64,000 nt of DNA. Origin: Anaeramoeba flamelloides. Taxonomy: Eukaryota; Metamonada; Anaeramoebidae. Numbering within the stretch: the stretch's first letter is position 1; each line of letters starts with the position of its first letter. Location: the NCBI GenBank assembly GCA_027625915.1, contig JANTQA010000045.1, positions 992,001 to 1,056,000 of the forward strand, given 5' to 3'. Positions 33,775-45,240 of this stretch are shown piece after piece. Both the position numbers and the translations under genes were made by a program. The notes beneath the pieces are model-generated. The model saw only the letters and a list, made by a program, of their open reading frames with translations. It made no database searches and was not told where the DNA came from.

Positions 33775-35228
33775 TATTTTATTTTAATTTCTAAATTTTA
33801 TTTTTTAAACTTTTTTTATTTCAATTAATTCATTAAGAGTCTTTTTTTTATTATTATTATTTCTCAAAATAATAAAAGAGTTTACCTTCATTATTTTTTT
33901 TTAAACTTTTCAGTATTATTAATTTAGAAGTAATATTACTAAGATAACAAAGGGTAATATACCCTGAATTGAAATTGAATCCTAAATAGATATTTAATAA
34001 AAAAAAATTTCGAAAATATTTTTTTATTTTGAGGATGAAAGGAAGTAACTTGATTTTATCATTTTGAAAAATTTTATTTGTGTGTACATCAATGGAAAAT
34101 TTTTTTTGAATGCCGCAAGATTTTGAAACTTTATAACCAAAACATCATTCACTAGTCTAATTTGTGAGAAGAAAAGGAACCCCAAGTAATACTGAGTTGA
34201 ATCTTTTTTTTCATTTTTTTGGATATTTTTTTTAATACAATTTTCGGATTTTTAATATTTTGTTTTGAATTCTATTTGGATTAAAATAACCAATCTAATT
34301 TTCGGACTTTGTTTTTGTTTTAAAATGAATAAAAAAAGACATTATAGAATTACTCAATATTTGAAAAATCAATACTGTTTTACTACATTATCTACTTTGG
34401 CAATTTTTATCCATTTGTAAATTTTTATCCTGAATTATAAGGAATAATATCTCAATAAGTATGTAATAAATTTTAAAAAAATGAGATTAAATTTTTTTTT
34501 CTTTTAAGACATGAATAATAAATTCTATAAAAATACTTTCCAGACTTTTTCAAACTATCAGTCTTCAATTCTGCAAGATTTCGTTTTCTGGTTTTTACTC
34601 AACTTTTTGAAAATTTAAAATACTTGGGATAAGTTAAAGAAAATAAAAAAAGGGTAAAAATAATCATTTTCAAAAGATAACAATAAAATATAATTTAAAT
34701 TATTCAAAGTTAGCTACACTAATCAAAATAATGTGTTCTTCAACGACTATAATCCATATTTAAAAATATAATCCCTTCTTTTTTTCTTTCTTCTTGTTCA
34801 AATGGGATATCCAATTTATATACCCAATGTTCTACCTAAATACAAATCAATTCGAAAGTAAACTCCTTGATTTTTTCAGTACAAATTAAATTAGGAATGC
34901 AATTATTACATTTTTTATGAATTTTTAGGTTTTTGATGATAAAAATTTTAATCGAAAAATTTACTCTATTTTTTTTTGAGATAAATTTTACAATTTGATC
35001 ATTTATTTTAGGAATTTCTTTTTAAATAATAGAACTTTAAGAAAACCATACCATAATTAATGTGTGGTTTATTGTTGGTTTCTTTGATTGGTTGTTGTCT
35101 AGGTCTTATATTGGAAAAAAACAACCTTTTTATTTTGAAACACGAATTAATCTTTTCGGAATGTTATATTTTAACAATAATATAAGAAAATTTTTTGTTG
35201 AATGTAGCTAAAGTAGTGAAAAAAAAAC
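33775..35228. other. Intergenic region with intron relics
   Basis: 33900-34060 is shared with the flank of copy 3 (57640-57840). 34060-34200 is a decayed piece of the duplicated block. 34660-35160 is a reversed copy of intron sequence at 17560-18000. No gene is recognised. Confidence 0.5.
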
Positions 35229-35700
35229 AGACAAGAAAATAACCCCAGACAAGCTTTTTAATTGTTCATATCAGGAAAATTGTTGTGCAATTTCTATTAT
35301 TTAAAATCAAATCTTTTTTTTAAAAATCAAATTTTTTTAAATTATAACTCCTCCACTTCTTAGAATGATGATTAATGAAATTACAACTTGTTCGAAACAC
35401 AATTCAAAGAATCAAAAAAACAATTATAAAAATTATCATTTTCCAAACACTAACAAACCCATATAAAACCCAATTTGTTTTTCAAAAAAAGTTAGATCTA
35501 CATAGGCTAATCAAACAATTACTTGAGTATTCTATAGACACATCATACTTCAATAAACTTTAGGTGGCTTTATGATTTGTTTCATAAAAAAATTGGATAT
35601 TTATAAAACCGATTTGATTGGAATTACAAAACAATTTTCCAAATAATCATAATTTAAAAATCTTTTCAGGGGTTATTTTCAAGACAGTTTTTTTTCACTA
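35229..35700. mobile_element. MITE-D copy 2
   Basis: The ends GTAGTGAAAAAAAA..CAGACAAGAAAATAACC and the matching complement GGTTATTTTC..TTTTTTTTCACTAC enclose an interior like that of copy 1, including ATTATAACTCCTCCACTTCT. Confidence 0.6.
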
Positions 35701-35775
35701 CTACCCCTTAAATTTTTAAAGTTCTCCCAAAGAAAAATATTTGTTAACTTTCAATAACCTGAAACTCTTTTTAAG

Positions 35776-36975
35776 GAAGTAAGTACATTTTACTATTTTG
35801 AAAATTTTAATTGTGTTAACATTACTGAAAAAATATTTTTTGAGTGCCACCAGATATTGAAACTTTGGAACCAAAACACCATTCACTAGTCTATTCGTGA
35901 AAAGAATCAAAGTAATTAAGGGTTGAATCTAAATTTTTTCAATTTTTTGAACATTTTTTTTTGATTCAATTTATGGTTTTATTATATAAAGTTTTGGATC
36001 TAGAAGTGTGTTTATACCAATGATCGAAATTAACCAAACAGTAAACCAACAAAATATACCCGAAATGGTGTGTATTTGAAACAAATATTTTCTTTTAGAA
36101 GACCAAACAAGAAATATCACCATTCCAAATAAATTGGTGAAATCAAAAATGAAAAAAAAAAAAATCGATAAAAGACTATTTTGAAGATTGGTTTTCAATA
36201 TATTCTTAGTTTTTCTGAATACAAACTATTTTTTTTCTTGAATTTCTCGCCCCATTACTATTAATTATTATTTTAAAATTCCTTTTTGTGACAAAAATGC
36301 TTTCAAAATTCTTTTTTAAAATATTTTTATCAAACAAAGCCAAAACAAGGAATACTATTTCAAAAATTAAAATAAAGGGGTTGAATTCTTAGAATCAAAA
36401 AACAGTTCAAAAGATTCAAATCAAAATAATTGAGAAATTCAAGATAACAAATTTCAATCAGATTCAGAATTTTTTTGAGTTCTCATTTTAATTTAAAATA
36501 AATAATTATAAAATCAACCTAATTTGTCCAATAAACCCTCATTCTCAAAAAGTATTAAAAAAATCTCTGATTTTCTGAACTAAAACTAGAATTAGATGAA
36601 TTAAATGAAAATAGGGATTTTTAAATTTATTTTGGAAATTCTTTAGAAATAAACAGTAATTTGTTTATCAAAAATTTTCCAAATAAAATTTTTTTCATAA
36701 AGAATTAAAAATAAAACCTAATAAAGAATAAGTAATTGTGTAAAATATTATAGATCAGATCAAGTAATAAATGATTTTTATTTATTTTTTTTTGATCAAT
36801 TTTTTCATTTTTTGATTGATATCCATTTTTTTGTTGGTATTAAAATATCTTATACTAGGATATATCCCACTCTGGTATTTATGAAAATATCAATTTATTT
36901 TGCTAAAGAAATGATTTGAAGAATTCAGTTTCACATAAATGGTGGCACTCAAAAAATGAAAAATGTACTTAACCC
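35776..36975 (+). repeat. Duplicated intergenic block (second copy)
   Basis: Same orientation and about the same length as 24359-25558, with scattered substitutions and short indels. It lies directly upstream of the Arf fusion promoter region. Confidence 0.7.
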
Positions 36976-37101
36976 CTTAAAAAAACTGAAAATCTAAAAG
37001 TTGAACAAATTTCTAGTTTTTTTAAAGTTTGTCTTGTAAAATTTTGCAATTGAAACTTGTTGAATTTATATCTTAAAATTCGTTTCAAAATTTAAGAACT
37101 A

Positions 37102-37120
37102 TTTCAAAAAATAAAAGTGT
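37102..37120 (+). promoter_or_regulatory. Shared upstream motif, Arf fusion gene
   Basis: TTTCAAAAAATAAAAGTGT is identical to the motif ahead of RCC1-BTB copies 1 and 3 and lies 151 bp before the ATG. ACAATTTTTG and a T-rich tract follow as in those genes. Confidence 0.5.
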
Positions 37121-37252
37121 AGTTAAGTAAAAAAAGTCTAAGACAATTTTTGAACTTTCATTATTGTGAAGAATTTGAAATTTATACATTTTTTTCCATT
37201 TTTTTTTTTTCATTGTTTTTTTACATTAAGAATCATTTTTGCATTTTGACAC

Positions 37253-39520
37253 ATGACAGAAATTTTTGTTTGCGGATCCAACCAAAATGGACAATTACTT
37301 CTTAGTAAAACAAAGGAGCCAATTTTTTCAAATAAATTAATACCACTCAGTTCAGAACTCAGCAAGTTTCTCAAAGGCACAAGCGTAAAATTTATTTCTT
37401 GTGGCTCCACACAAACTCTAATTGTTCTTAAAAATGGAGTGGTTCTAATTTTCGGGATCCTGTTTCAACAACAAGCAATGAACAAAAAGCAATCAACAAA
37501 AGATAATAAACCAAATTTGATTGTATTTACGAAATTCAAGAAAAAAAAAATTGAACAAATCTCAACTGGAAGCTTTTCAACACTGCTTTTAGTTGAAGGG
37601 AAAGTTTGGGAGTTAAACTACCTTCATGGAATTTCTGGAAAAGTTGAAATCAAACAAGTCAAATTTGAAAACAAATGCACAGGAATCTTTAGTGGTGCAA
37701 ATTATCAGTTATTTCTGGACCACAAACACCACCTATTATCTGCAGGCATTTGTTCGCATGGCGAGTTAGCACATAAGAAACTTGTGGATAAAGTAGATAC
37801 CCCCACCGAAGTCATTAGCTTTTTGTTTGCAATTCCACAAATCATTGGGTGTGGCGCACAACATTTTATCGTGTATACCTATGCAGGCGAGCTGTTTGCT
37901 TGTGGAAAAGGAGAAAACGGGCAACTTGGTACTGGCGATTTTGCTGATCAACCAAAATTGAAAAGGCTGTACAACAAAAAAAATACTCTTGCAAAATTTG
38001 GTGCAATTCGGGATATAGCATGTGGAGACGAACACTCGATCATTTTGAATTATGAAGGATCTGTTTTTGTTTGTGGCAAAGGTCTTGCGGTTGGTAGAAA
38101 GGGGCGGCCAGAGCAGAACATTTTTAACAAAATCCGTTTTCCAAATGAGTGTTCAATTCAGAAAATTTCGGCTTCAGGTGGATATGGGAAGAGTTTTTCT
38201 CTTTTCCTATCACAGTCAAATGATTTGTTTGTTCTTGGTAATTTGTTTGAATCAAAACAAAAGAAAATAGAAAATGTAAAAACAAAGGAAAAACAAAAGA
38301 AAAATGAAAATGTAAACAAGAATGAAAAGGAAAATGAGATTGAAAAAGGAAAAGAAAAAGAAAATGAAAAAGAACAAGAAAATGAAAAAGAAAAAGAAAT
38401 AGAAAAAGAAAAGGAAAAAGAAAAGGAAATAGAAATAGAAAAAGAAAGCGATAGTGAGAATGATAGTGAAAATGAAGAGAAAAAAGAGAAGGTAACTAAA
38501 CCAGAATTAAAAACTTTAAAAATACCTCAAGAATTTTACATCGAGCAAATGAATGCAGGATGGCAGCATATTGTTATTAATTGTTCGAGGGTAGATCAGT
38601 GGACTGAAAAAGAAGAAGTGAAGGGGAAACTTAAAACAAAAAACAAAAAAAAAAAACAAATAGTCCCAGTACTTGGCTATTTTTCTTATCTGTCTCCAGA
38701 GCTAATTTTTGAAATCTTTGGATACCTTGATACACATAATCTTGCCAAACTCGCGCTTGCTTCTTCTGAAATGAATTATTATTCGTCACATGATTTCTTA
38801 TGGTCTGATTTATTTCACATGCATTTTGGACCACCGAACGAACAACTGGAACTGCAAATTGATAATTCAAGCCGGATCAATTCACGCTGGAAAATTGGTT
38901 TTATATATTGGGACAAATTAAAGAATCCAAAAAAGATAACAAAAAAACAGATTTCAACGAAAGTTATTAAAAATAACAGAACATTGTATCAAAAACTTCG
39001 AATAAAAATATTTGGAGACAATTCCATAAAAGCGCTTATGGTTGGTCTAGATGGAGTTGGCAAAACTACGCTACTGTATCGGTGGAAACTGGGCGAAACA
39101 GTTACCACAATACCAACGATCGGGTTTAATGTAGAAACAGTCGAATATGGGTCCAAGAATGTAATCATTTGGGAAGTATGTGGTGGTGATAAAATAAGAC
39201 CCCTTTGGAGGCATTACCTTCCAGGAACACAGGTGTTAATTTGGGTTGTTGATTCAAATGACAGAGCACGAATCCTTGAGTCCAAATACGAATTAAATAG
39301 GCTACTCAGCGGAGAAGAACATCTATTAATGCCCGTAGTAGTGGTTTGCAATAAACAAGATTTGCCAAATGCAATGACTCCAGCACAAATTGTAGATCAT
39401 CTGGATTTGCTTTCATGGAGAAAAAGAAATTGGTTTGTGCAACCAACAATTGCAATAACTGGCGAGGGGATCTACAAAGTTTTGGATTGGATTCAAAATA
39501 ATTATAATAGTTTCATTTAA
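37253..39520 (+). CDS. RCC1 propeller - F-box - Arf GTPase fusion protein
   Basis: Single-exon gene of 755 residues. Residues 1-335 form about seven RCC1 blades ([36 protein letters not shown]). Residues 335-423 are a Lys/Glu-rich linker, and a closing propeller strand (NAGWQHIVI) follows. An F-box lies at about 477-525 ([20 protein letters not shown]). Residues 592-755 are an Arf-family GTPase with P-loop GLDGVGKTT (598-606), switch [15 protein letters not shown] with T622, and NKQD at 700-703. The switch II motif usually WDVGGQDK reads WEVCGGDK (640-647), so the catalytic Gln (Arf1 Q71) is Gly645 and Asp67 is Glu641. An F-box suggests an SCF receptor; the GTPase may be locked or slow. No N-terminal myristoylation or amphipathic helix is possible for the Arf part because it is internal. 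Confidence 0.93.
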   Translation: MTEIFVCGSNQNGQLLLSKTKEPIFSNKLIPLSSELSKFLKGTSVKFISCGSTQTLIVLKNGVVLIFGILFQQQAMNKKQSTKDNKPNLIVFTKFKKKKIEQISTGSFSTLLLVEGKVWELNYLHGISGKVEIKQVKFENKCTGIFSGANYQLFLDHKHHLLSAGICSHGELAHKKLVDKVDTPTEVISFLFAIPQIIGCGAQHFIVYTYAGELFACGKGENGQLGTGDFADQPKLKRLYNKKNTLAKFGAIRDIACGDEHSIILNYEGSVFVCGKGLAVGRKGRPEQNIFNKIRFPNECSIQKISASGGYGKSFSLFLSQSNDLFVLGNLFESKQKKIENVKTKEKQKKNENVNKNEKENEIEKGKEKENEKEQENEKEKEIEKEKEKEKEIEIEKESDSENDSENEEKKEKVTKPELKTLKIPQEFYIEQMNAGWQHIVINCSRVDQWTEKEEVKGKLKTKNKKKKQIVPVLGYFSYLSPELIFEIFGYLDTHNLAKLALASSEMNYYSSHDFLWSDLFHMHFGPPNEQLELQIDNSSRINSRWKIGFIYWDKLKNPKKITKKQISTKVIKNNRTLYQKLRIKIFGDNSIKALMVGLDGVGKTTLLYRWKLGETVTTIPTIGFNVETVEYGSKNVIIWEVCGGDKIRPLWRHYLPGTQVLIWVVDSNDRARILESKYELNRLLSGEEHLLMPVVVVCNKQDLPNAMTPAQIVDHLDLLSWRKRNWFVQPTIAITGEGIYKVLDWIQNNYNSFI

Positions 39521-39674
39521 TGACTACATAATACAGCCGTTCCATTCGTCTTGTGAACGCCTATCCTTGAAACGTGTTTTAAACTAAGCTTTAAATCTGT
39601 TTTAAAGGTAACAGTTTTTCCCTTTAAACCTCTTTTAAACATTGTTCTAAACTTTTTTAACCCCCCATAAACCC

Positions 39675-39676
<2 letters not shown>

Positions 39677-39715
<39 letters not shown>

Positions 39716-39770
39716 GTATGTAAGTATGCCTGTATGTAAGTATGTATATATATACATATATATCCCTTAG
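39677..39770. repeat. TA and GTAT microsatellite
   Basis: A (TA)n run at 39677-39711 is followed by imperfect GTATGTAA repeats and a second TATATA run. Confidence 0.8.
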
Positions 39771-39799
39771 AACCCCAAATATCCTTATTGCCCTAATAA

Positions 39800-40025
39800 A
39801 AAAACTTTTTTTATAACATCTATATAACAAAATTTCCTTTTAAATGATGATTTTTTCAAAATTTTTTAAAAAATATTCTTATAACATGCTTATAACATGT
39901 TACAATCTTTATAACACATTTTATAACAAACATTTATGTTATTAAAGTTGTTGTTATGAAATTTTATAACATTTTAAACGTTTATAACACCTTTACAACA
40001 CCTTTATAACATGTTATAAATTTTT
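39800..40025. repeat. TTATAACA-type iterated motif downstream of Arf fusion
   Basis: TTATAACA followed by T or C recurs about ten times in roughly 200 bases, with irregular spacing and some reverse-complement copies (TGTTATAA). No gene is seen. The role is unknown. Confidence 0.55.
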
Positions 40026-40815
40026 TTTTTATTAGGGTTGCCTTCGAAAAAATTTTTTTAATTTGAATTGTTATGAAAGGATTACAAGATATAGAATTTA
40101 TAAATCATCATTTTAGAAAGAAAATTTTTATAATCAAAAATTGTCTAGTTACCTACAATAAAAAAATAAATTGAAAAAAAATTTTTCAACATTGGGAATT
40201 TTTTTTTGGTTATTGTGATTTTATTATTTTTCCCTCCAAATATTGTCAAAAAAAAATTTTTTTTTTTTTTTTTTGAAAGTTTGTCTATACATCAAAAACC
40301 TCTTAATTTTAATGATTAAAACACATCATACAAAAATGGAAATTTTTTATAGCCTTTTTAACACCCCAAAATTGCCGAAAATCCTTTAATAAATAATTTA
40401 TTCATTACAAAAGATATTTTTATATCACAAGAAAATTTTTTTTATCTATTGATTACCATTCAATGGCAATATATATATTTGATTCTAAATAATTAAAAAA
40501 TAACAAAAAATATAAAATTAAATTTTAATAAAAATAATATTTTTTTTTTTCGTTGTAAAATTTGGAAATTTTTTCAATAAATATTTTTTTTAAATTTAAA
40601 TGATTTAGAAAAGAGTTCGAGTCAGATTAATAATTGATTTTTTTTTATTTATTTTTTTACTATTTTTTAATTTATGATTTTTTAAAATCATGTCATAAAT
40701 ATAAAAAATATTCTTAAATAAGAGAGGATAGATCAAAAATTTATTTTTTAATAACTAAATTAATTTGGATTGAAAAATTCAAATTTCACAAAGATTTTTT
40801 TCAAATTTTTACTAA
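40026..40815. other. AT-rich stretch without a gene
   Basis: A and T homopolymers with no usable open frame and no repeat family recognised from elsewhere in the window. Confidence 0.5.
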
Positions 40816-41015
40816 TACAGTCAGTTCCACTTTTAAGTCATAAACTTTTAATCAAAATTAAAGTTATATAAACAATTCTAAATTAAACTAAACAATTCGG
40901 GTTCTAGTTAAATAAAAAAAGTAAAAAAAAATTTCCAAATTTTGTTCCTAATTTAAGATTTTTCCGATGCCTTGAGTTTCATTCTAGGTTTTATTTTAAA
41001 AGTAGTAAAGACTAT
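40816..41015. mobile_element. MITE-A copy 6, degenerate
   Basis: The left end TACAGTCAGTTCCAC is recognisable, but the iterons have lost most of the AAGGCAC core and the right end is diverged. It is the oldest-looking copy in the window. Confidence 0.6.
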
Positions 41016-41039
41016 ATTTTAAAATATTGTTGTAATCCA

Positions 41040-42470
41040 CAACTTCAATAAACTGATATGAAAAAATAAAATTGTCAATTCCAAGTTAGCCAAAAAATAT
41101 TACTTCAATTATCATTTCCTAATTGTTAATCGAGTTTATTCATAACATATATAAACATTCAAGTTCTTAAAAACCTTGAGGCTATTATATTTATTTTGAG
41201 TTAATAGTATCACATATTTTTAAAAGTCTCTATTCGAGCACAAATAGTTTATTTTGGGGTAAAAAATTTTAAATGGATGTGACAATGAATTTTTGTTAAA
41301 TCAACTTGAGGATATTTTTTTGAATGGATAATAACTAATAGTATTGAAAGCATACTTATCATCTAATAAAAGTCAAATACAAAAAAAAAAATAAGAGATG
41401 ATAAATATTTCGTGTCCCTAGAGTATCGTTAAGTGCCTACAAATGTTTAGATTTCCTTAAGGGTTTTTATTTTATCTGTAAAGTGTTCAAGGTTTTTTTT
41501 TACTTTTTGAAATAAACCGAAAATTTTATTAAAATTTTCGGTTTATTTCAAAAAGTGAAAAAAACCTAACGAAAATCTATTAATTTTCCAAATAAATAGA
41601 AAACTCAAAAAAAAACGAACGAAAATCTATTGATTTTATATATATACAAAAAACTAAAGAAAAACTAACGACATTTTTTTTTACTTTTTGGAATAAACCC
41701 AAATTTTCAAAAATTTTATGTTTATTTCTAAAATTAAAAAAAAAAAAACAACTAAAGTGTCCGTTAATTCCTGTAGAGTGCCTAGGTTTTTTTAGGTTTT
41801 CTGTTTTATTTGTTAAGTGTTCTAGGTATTTTTTACTTTTTGAAATAAACCGAAAATTTATTAAAATTTTCTGTTTATTTCAAAAATTAAAAAAAACCTA
41901 ACGAAAATCTTTCGATTTTCCTAATAAACAAAAAACTCAAGAAAAGCTAACAGCGATTTTCCAGAATTCATAATATTAAAATAAAATCTTTGATTTTACT
42001 CAATTCTTTTGAATTCTGGAAAAGATAAATAAAGTGTCCTAGGTTATTTTTTTCTTTTTGAAAAAAACCGAAAATTTTCTAAATTTTCTTTTTATTTCTA
42101 AAATTTAAAAAAGCCTAACGAAAAATCAAAAAAAAAAATATAATTCCAATTTAAAAGTACAATTAATTCTTTAATAGTCCAAATAATCGGTTATCTCTTT
42201 GAAAGATATTAATCAGATTTAGAATACTTTTATAATATAAAAAAATGAATTCTTAACTTTGAAGCAATAATTTTTTTCAAATTTTTTATTATTAAATTGA
42301 AATAAAACCTGGATATATGGTTTTTTCAACTTCAATTATAATAAATTCTTTTTATTTAATAATATACCTTTGATCAAAAAATATTTTAAATGGTATTTTA
42401 CAATTTAAGTTATTAAAAAGTAGAAAAATTAGCAAATCTATAATTCATTTTTGAAAAAAAATTATTATGA
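41040..42470 (+). repeat. PAL repeat copy 3 with the richest module array
   Basis: Collinear with the other PAL repeats. Between about 41400 and 42120 it carries about nine palindromic modules of four types in mixed order, joined by CCTAACG, GCTAACAG or CCTAGG-containing links. Outside the array it matches PAL copy 1 closely. Confidence 0.7.
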
Positions 42471-42509
42471 TCATGAAGTTTAAATATCGAATGTTGTAAA
42501 AAATAGAGT

Positions 42510-42618
42510 TTGTTTTTTTGTTATTTCTGGAAGAAGTGTAAATTACAATCTAGATGTCCTTTTACTTAAATTTCCTTAAAGGTAATTTAAGTATAAAATC
42601 ATAGATTTCACAATTGTT
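42510..42618 (-). mobile_element. LINE-1 family tail fragment D1
   Basis: About 100 bp match the 3' end of LINE A on the minus strand (TTCTGGAAGAAGTGTAAATT). It is too short and decayed to code. Confidence 0.6.
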
Positions 42619-43088
42619 CAAGAGAGAGACACACCCGATTTTTTTTATGTTTCAAAATTAAAGGCAAAAAATTGAAAAGAAAAAAGAAAAAAGGAAAAAG
42701 AAAAAGAAGAAATTTAAAATGGGTTTTTAAGAAGCAATTGGTAAAAAATCAAAACAAAAACAAAGCTATCTTTAATTAAGAACGCACAAAATCAAGCCAT
42801 GATACTTTTGGTTGATTTAATTTAATTTTTTTAATTGATCATGAATGTTCACTAAAGGATCTTTTTTTAAGTTGTTATAATTTCTTTTTTTTTTTTTTGA
42901 TCTGATTTGCTTTAAACCTATACACATTTTTTTTCTTTTCTTTTTAGTTTTTATTTTTAAATTACTCATACTTTTGGGGTTTCAGTGTCACAGTATTAGC
43001 AATTAACCACTTGATCTTTTACATTTGTAACTCTTCTTCAGAATATAAAGAAGATTTATCCAGGGGAAAAATGGAAAAAAATCAAAAT
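42619..43088. other. Unassigned sequence within MITE-B copy 5
   Basis: AT-rich sequence with a purine-rich run at about 42670-42715 and a GC-richer patch at 42975-43070. No frame or repeat is recognised. Confidence 0.35.
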
Positions 43089-43436
43089 ATAAACTTTTTA
43101 CAATTTTCGAGATAAATAAAAATTTCTCTATATTTATCCAAATTTTGGTAATAGTAAATATAATATATAATTATTTTAATAAAATAATAATAATTTTAAT
43201 CAAAAAATTGTTTCTTAAATACCAATCTTTTATTTTTTTGAAAAAATTCATTTTTTAACAAAGTATTGATGTTAACCTAACTATTTTATATTGAAAAACT
43301 TTTAGAGCTCAAAAATAAAAACGAAAGTTTGGTTTACTATTGCCAAAATATTGGGGAATCCATGTAACTCTTTATTTATCTCGAAAATTGTAAAAAATCT
43401 ATTTTTTGCCACATTCCATATTGACACTTGTGTTCT

Positions 43437-44242
43437 AGAATTCAATATTTCATTATAATTATAATGATAAATTTCGTTGTTAAAACACTTTAAATTTTCT
43501 GAATTTCAATTACTTTTATTGCTGATTCATTGATTAAAATTTTATTAATTTTTCAACATAAGGGAGAAATAAATTTTTTAATTTTTTTTTTAATTTCCTT
43601 TTATTTCCTGAAATTATCATAAACTCTTGTTCAGTCAAAGTGGCCCAGTTTTATTGAAGAAATAGAACATAATCTATGACTTTAATTAATTTCTTTTCTC
43701 ACAATAAATTTTCAATTTTTTAATTCTGATACTTTTTTCTCCTTTTGTCAAATGTTTTTCTTTATATTTTTCTCTGTTATTTGCATCTTTTTCTTTTTTT
43801 TTAAATTTGAAAAAAAATAATAAAAGTTTCAAACTAAAAATTAAGATTCAGAAAAGTTAAGCTTTGTATTTTCTTTAAAAATTCGTACATTTATAATTAA
43901 AAAATCTTAAATTCATCAATTTTGATTATCTAAAGAAATAGAGAAATTTTGCACTTTTCATTAAAATTAAAGGCAGTAAAATTATTTTTTTTAATTTTTT
44001 TTTTTTTGAAATTTATTATTTGTTCTGGTTTTTGTTTTATGAACATCAACTCTAATACCGAAGTTTATTATTTCTCTTATTTCTAAACAATAAAAGTTTA
44101 CTTGATTCTTAAAAAAATGAATTTTTTATTTTTGGTTGAGCCACTTTGAGTGAAATGGAGTTTATTTTCGGATTTCAAATTCTGTTTTATAAATAATAAC
44201 TGGCGATTTTCTGTTTATTTTGCATATTTCAGTATAAAAGGT
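43437..44242 (-). mobile_element. LINE-1 family internal fragment D2
   Basis: The two pieces (43437-43620 and 44163-44242) match LINE A around 10830-11100 continuously once the MITE-C at 43623-44162 is removed. The junction in LINE A reads GAAATTACCATATTTTC, giving an empty site for the insertion. Confidence 0.65.
43623..44162 (-). mobile_element. MITE-C copy 1
   Basis: A 540-bp element has ends AACTCTTGTTCAGTCAAAG and the complement of AACTCCATTTCACTCAAAG. It is flanked by TA at 43621-43622 and 44163-44164 and lies in the opposite orientation to copy 2. No transposase frame is seen. The TA target fits Tc1/mariner mobilisation. Confidence 0.75.
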
Positions 44243-45240
44243 GATTTTTTGAATTGTTTCAAAAACTCTAAAAAAAAAAAAATAAAAACAATTTTTGTTT
44301 TTTGAGAAAAAAAAAATAAAAAAAGATAAAAAACCTAGTTAAAAGTAAAAAGAGAGTAACAACATAAAAATTTTATTTTGACAATTTTTTCAGATCAAAA
44401 AACTTTTAAACTTGGAAACTCTTTAGATGAATCAAAATGAAAATTCTTTTATTGAAGCTACAATTGTGAGTGAAAATATTTTTAATTTCTTTTTGTTATG
44501 CATTTGCTTCCCTAAATAAGATAAACTATTTTCCAGTCAAAGGGGCCCAGTTGTAATGGGTATATCAAATTTGTTTAAAGGGTTTGTATGGATATTAGAA
44601 GATAAAATCTATTTTGGAAATTTTCAAAATTATAAATCATTTTTTCATCATTTTTACAAATTTTTGTTTTGTTTTTTTCGATTTTTTTTGAAAAACCTAA
44701 TTTAGTTGCAAAAAATTTTTTTTTATTGCAAAAACAATAGTCACTGGGTAAAAACGTGTTATTCTAAGGTAATTGAAACCATTTAAAGATTGTTGAGAAA
44801 TCATATTCATTTCTATTGCAATTCAATTCGATCTTTGATCTTGATATTTGTTTAATAAATGTGAAAAATATTCACTTCATTTTCATTTCCTTTTTCAAAT
44901 CGAGATCAAAAATCCCAACACACTTCGTTTCCGGTACTTTGTTTGTGAAAGAAAAATCTTAAAAATGAAGTGAAAATTGTTTTCTATTTATTATTCAAAT
45001 ACCAGTAGAAGATCAAAAAGAATATTCTTGTTTTTCTCAATAATCCCCTAAGAATTTGAGTTTTTCAAAATTCAAGAAAACCGATTGATTAATTAGTTTT
45101 ATTTCAGAAGGATATCAATCATTCTTTGAGGTATGCTATTCTGATTATCTCTTATTTGTTCTTTAAAGGTCAATTATTAAAAATAATTGATATTTGAAAA
45201 AAATATTGGGCAAGTTTGACAGAAAGAAAGTTTCTATATT
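44243..45240 (+). other. Decayed relic of RCC1-BTB intron sequence
   Basis: 44535-44640 matches the end of the intron open stretch and its flank (TTTTCCAGTCAAAGG; GGATTTGGATGGATATTA in the intact copies). 44650-45200 matches the intron block at 30290-30680. No exon 1 or exon 2 sequence is found nearby. It is either a fourth, exon-less gene relic or dispersed intron material. Confidence 0.45.

Larger units (their letters stand above)
42489..43431. mobile_element. MITE-B copy 5, interrupted
   Basis: The left arm (ATGTTGTAAAAAATAGAGTT) is cut at 42510 by a LINE tail plus about 460 bp of unrecognised sequence. The element resumes at about 43090 and ends with GCCACATTCCATATTGACAC. Confidence 0.55.

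Noticed and set aside
35971-36198. Minus-strand hydrophobic frame of 75 codons
   Set aside because: It is antisense to the decayed equivalent of the 24506-24826 frame, and the other block copy does not keep it.
37766-38035. Antisense frame of 89 codons inside the Arf fusion gene
   Set aside because: It lies wholly within a well-supported gene and has no domain of its own.
39677-39770. Possible telomere or centromere repeat
   Set aside because: The repeats are short TA and GTAT microsatellites without a telomere-like G-rich unit or long array.
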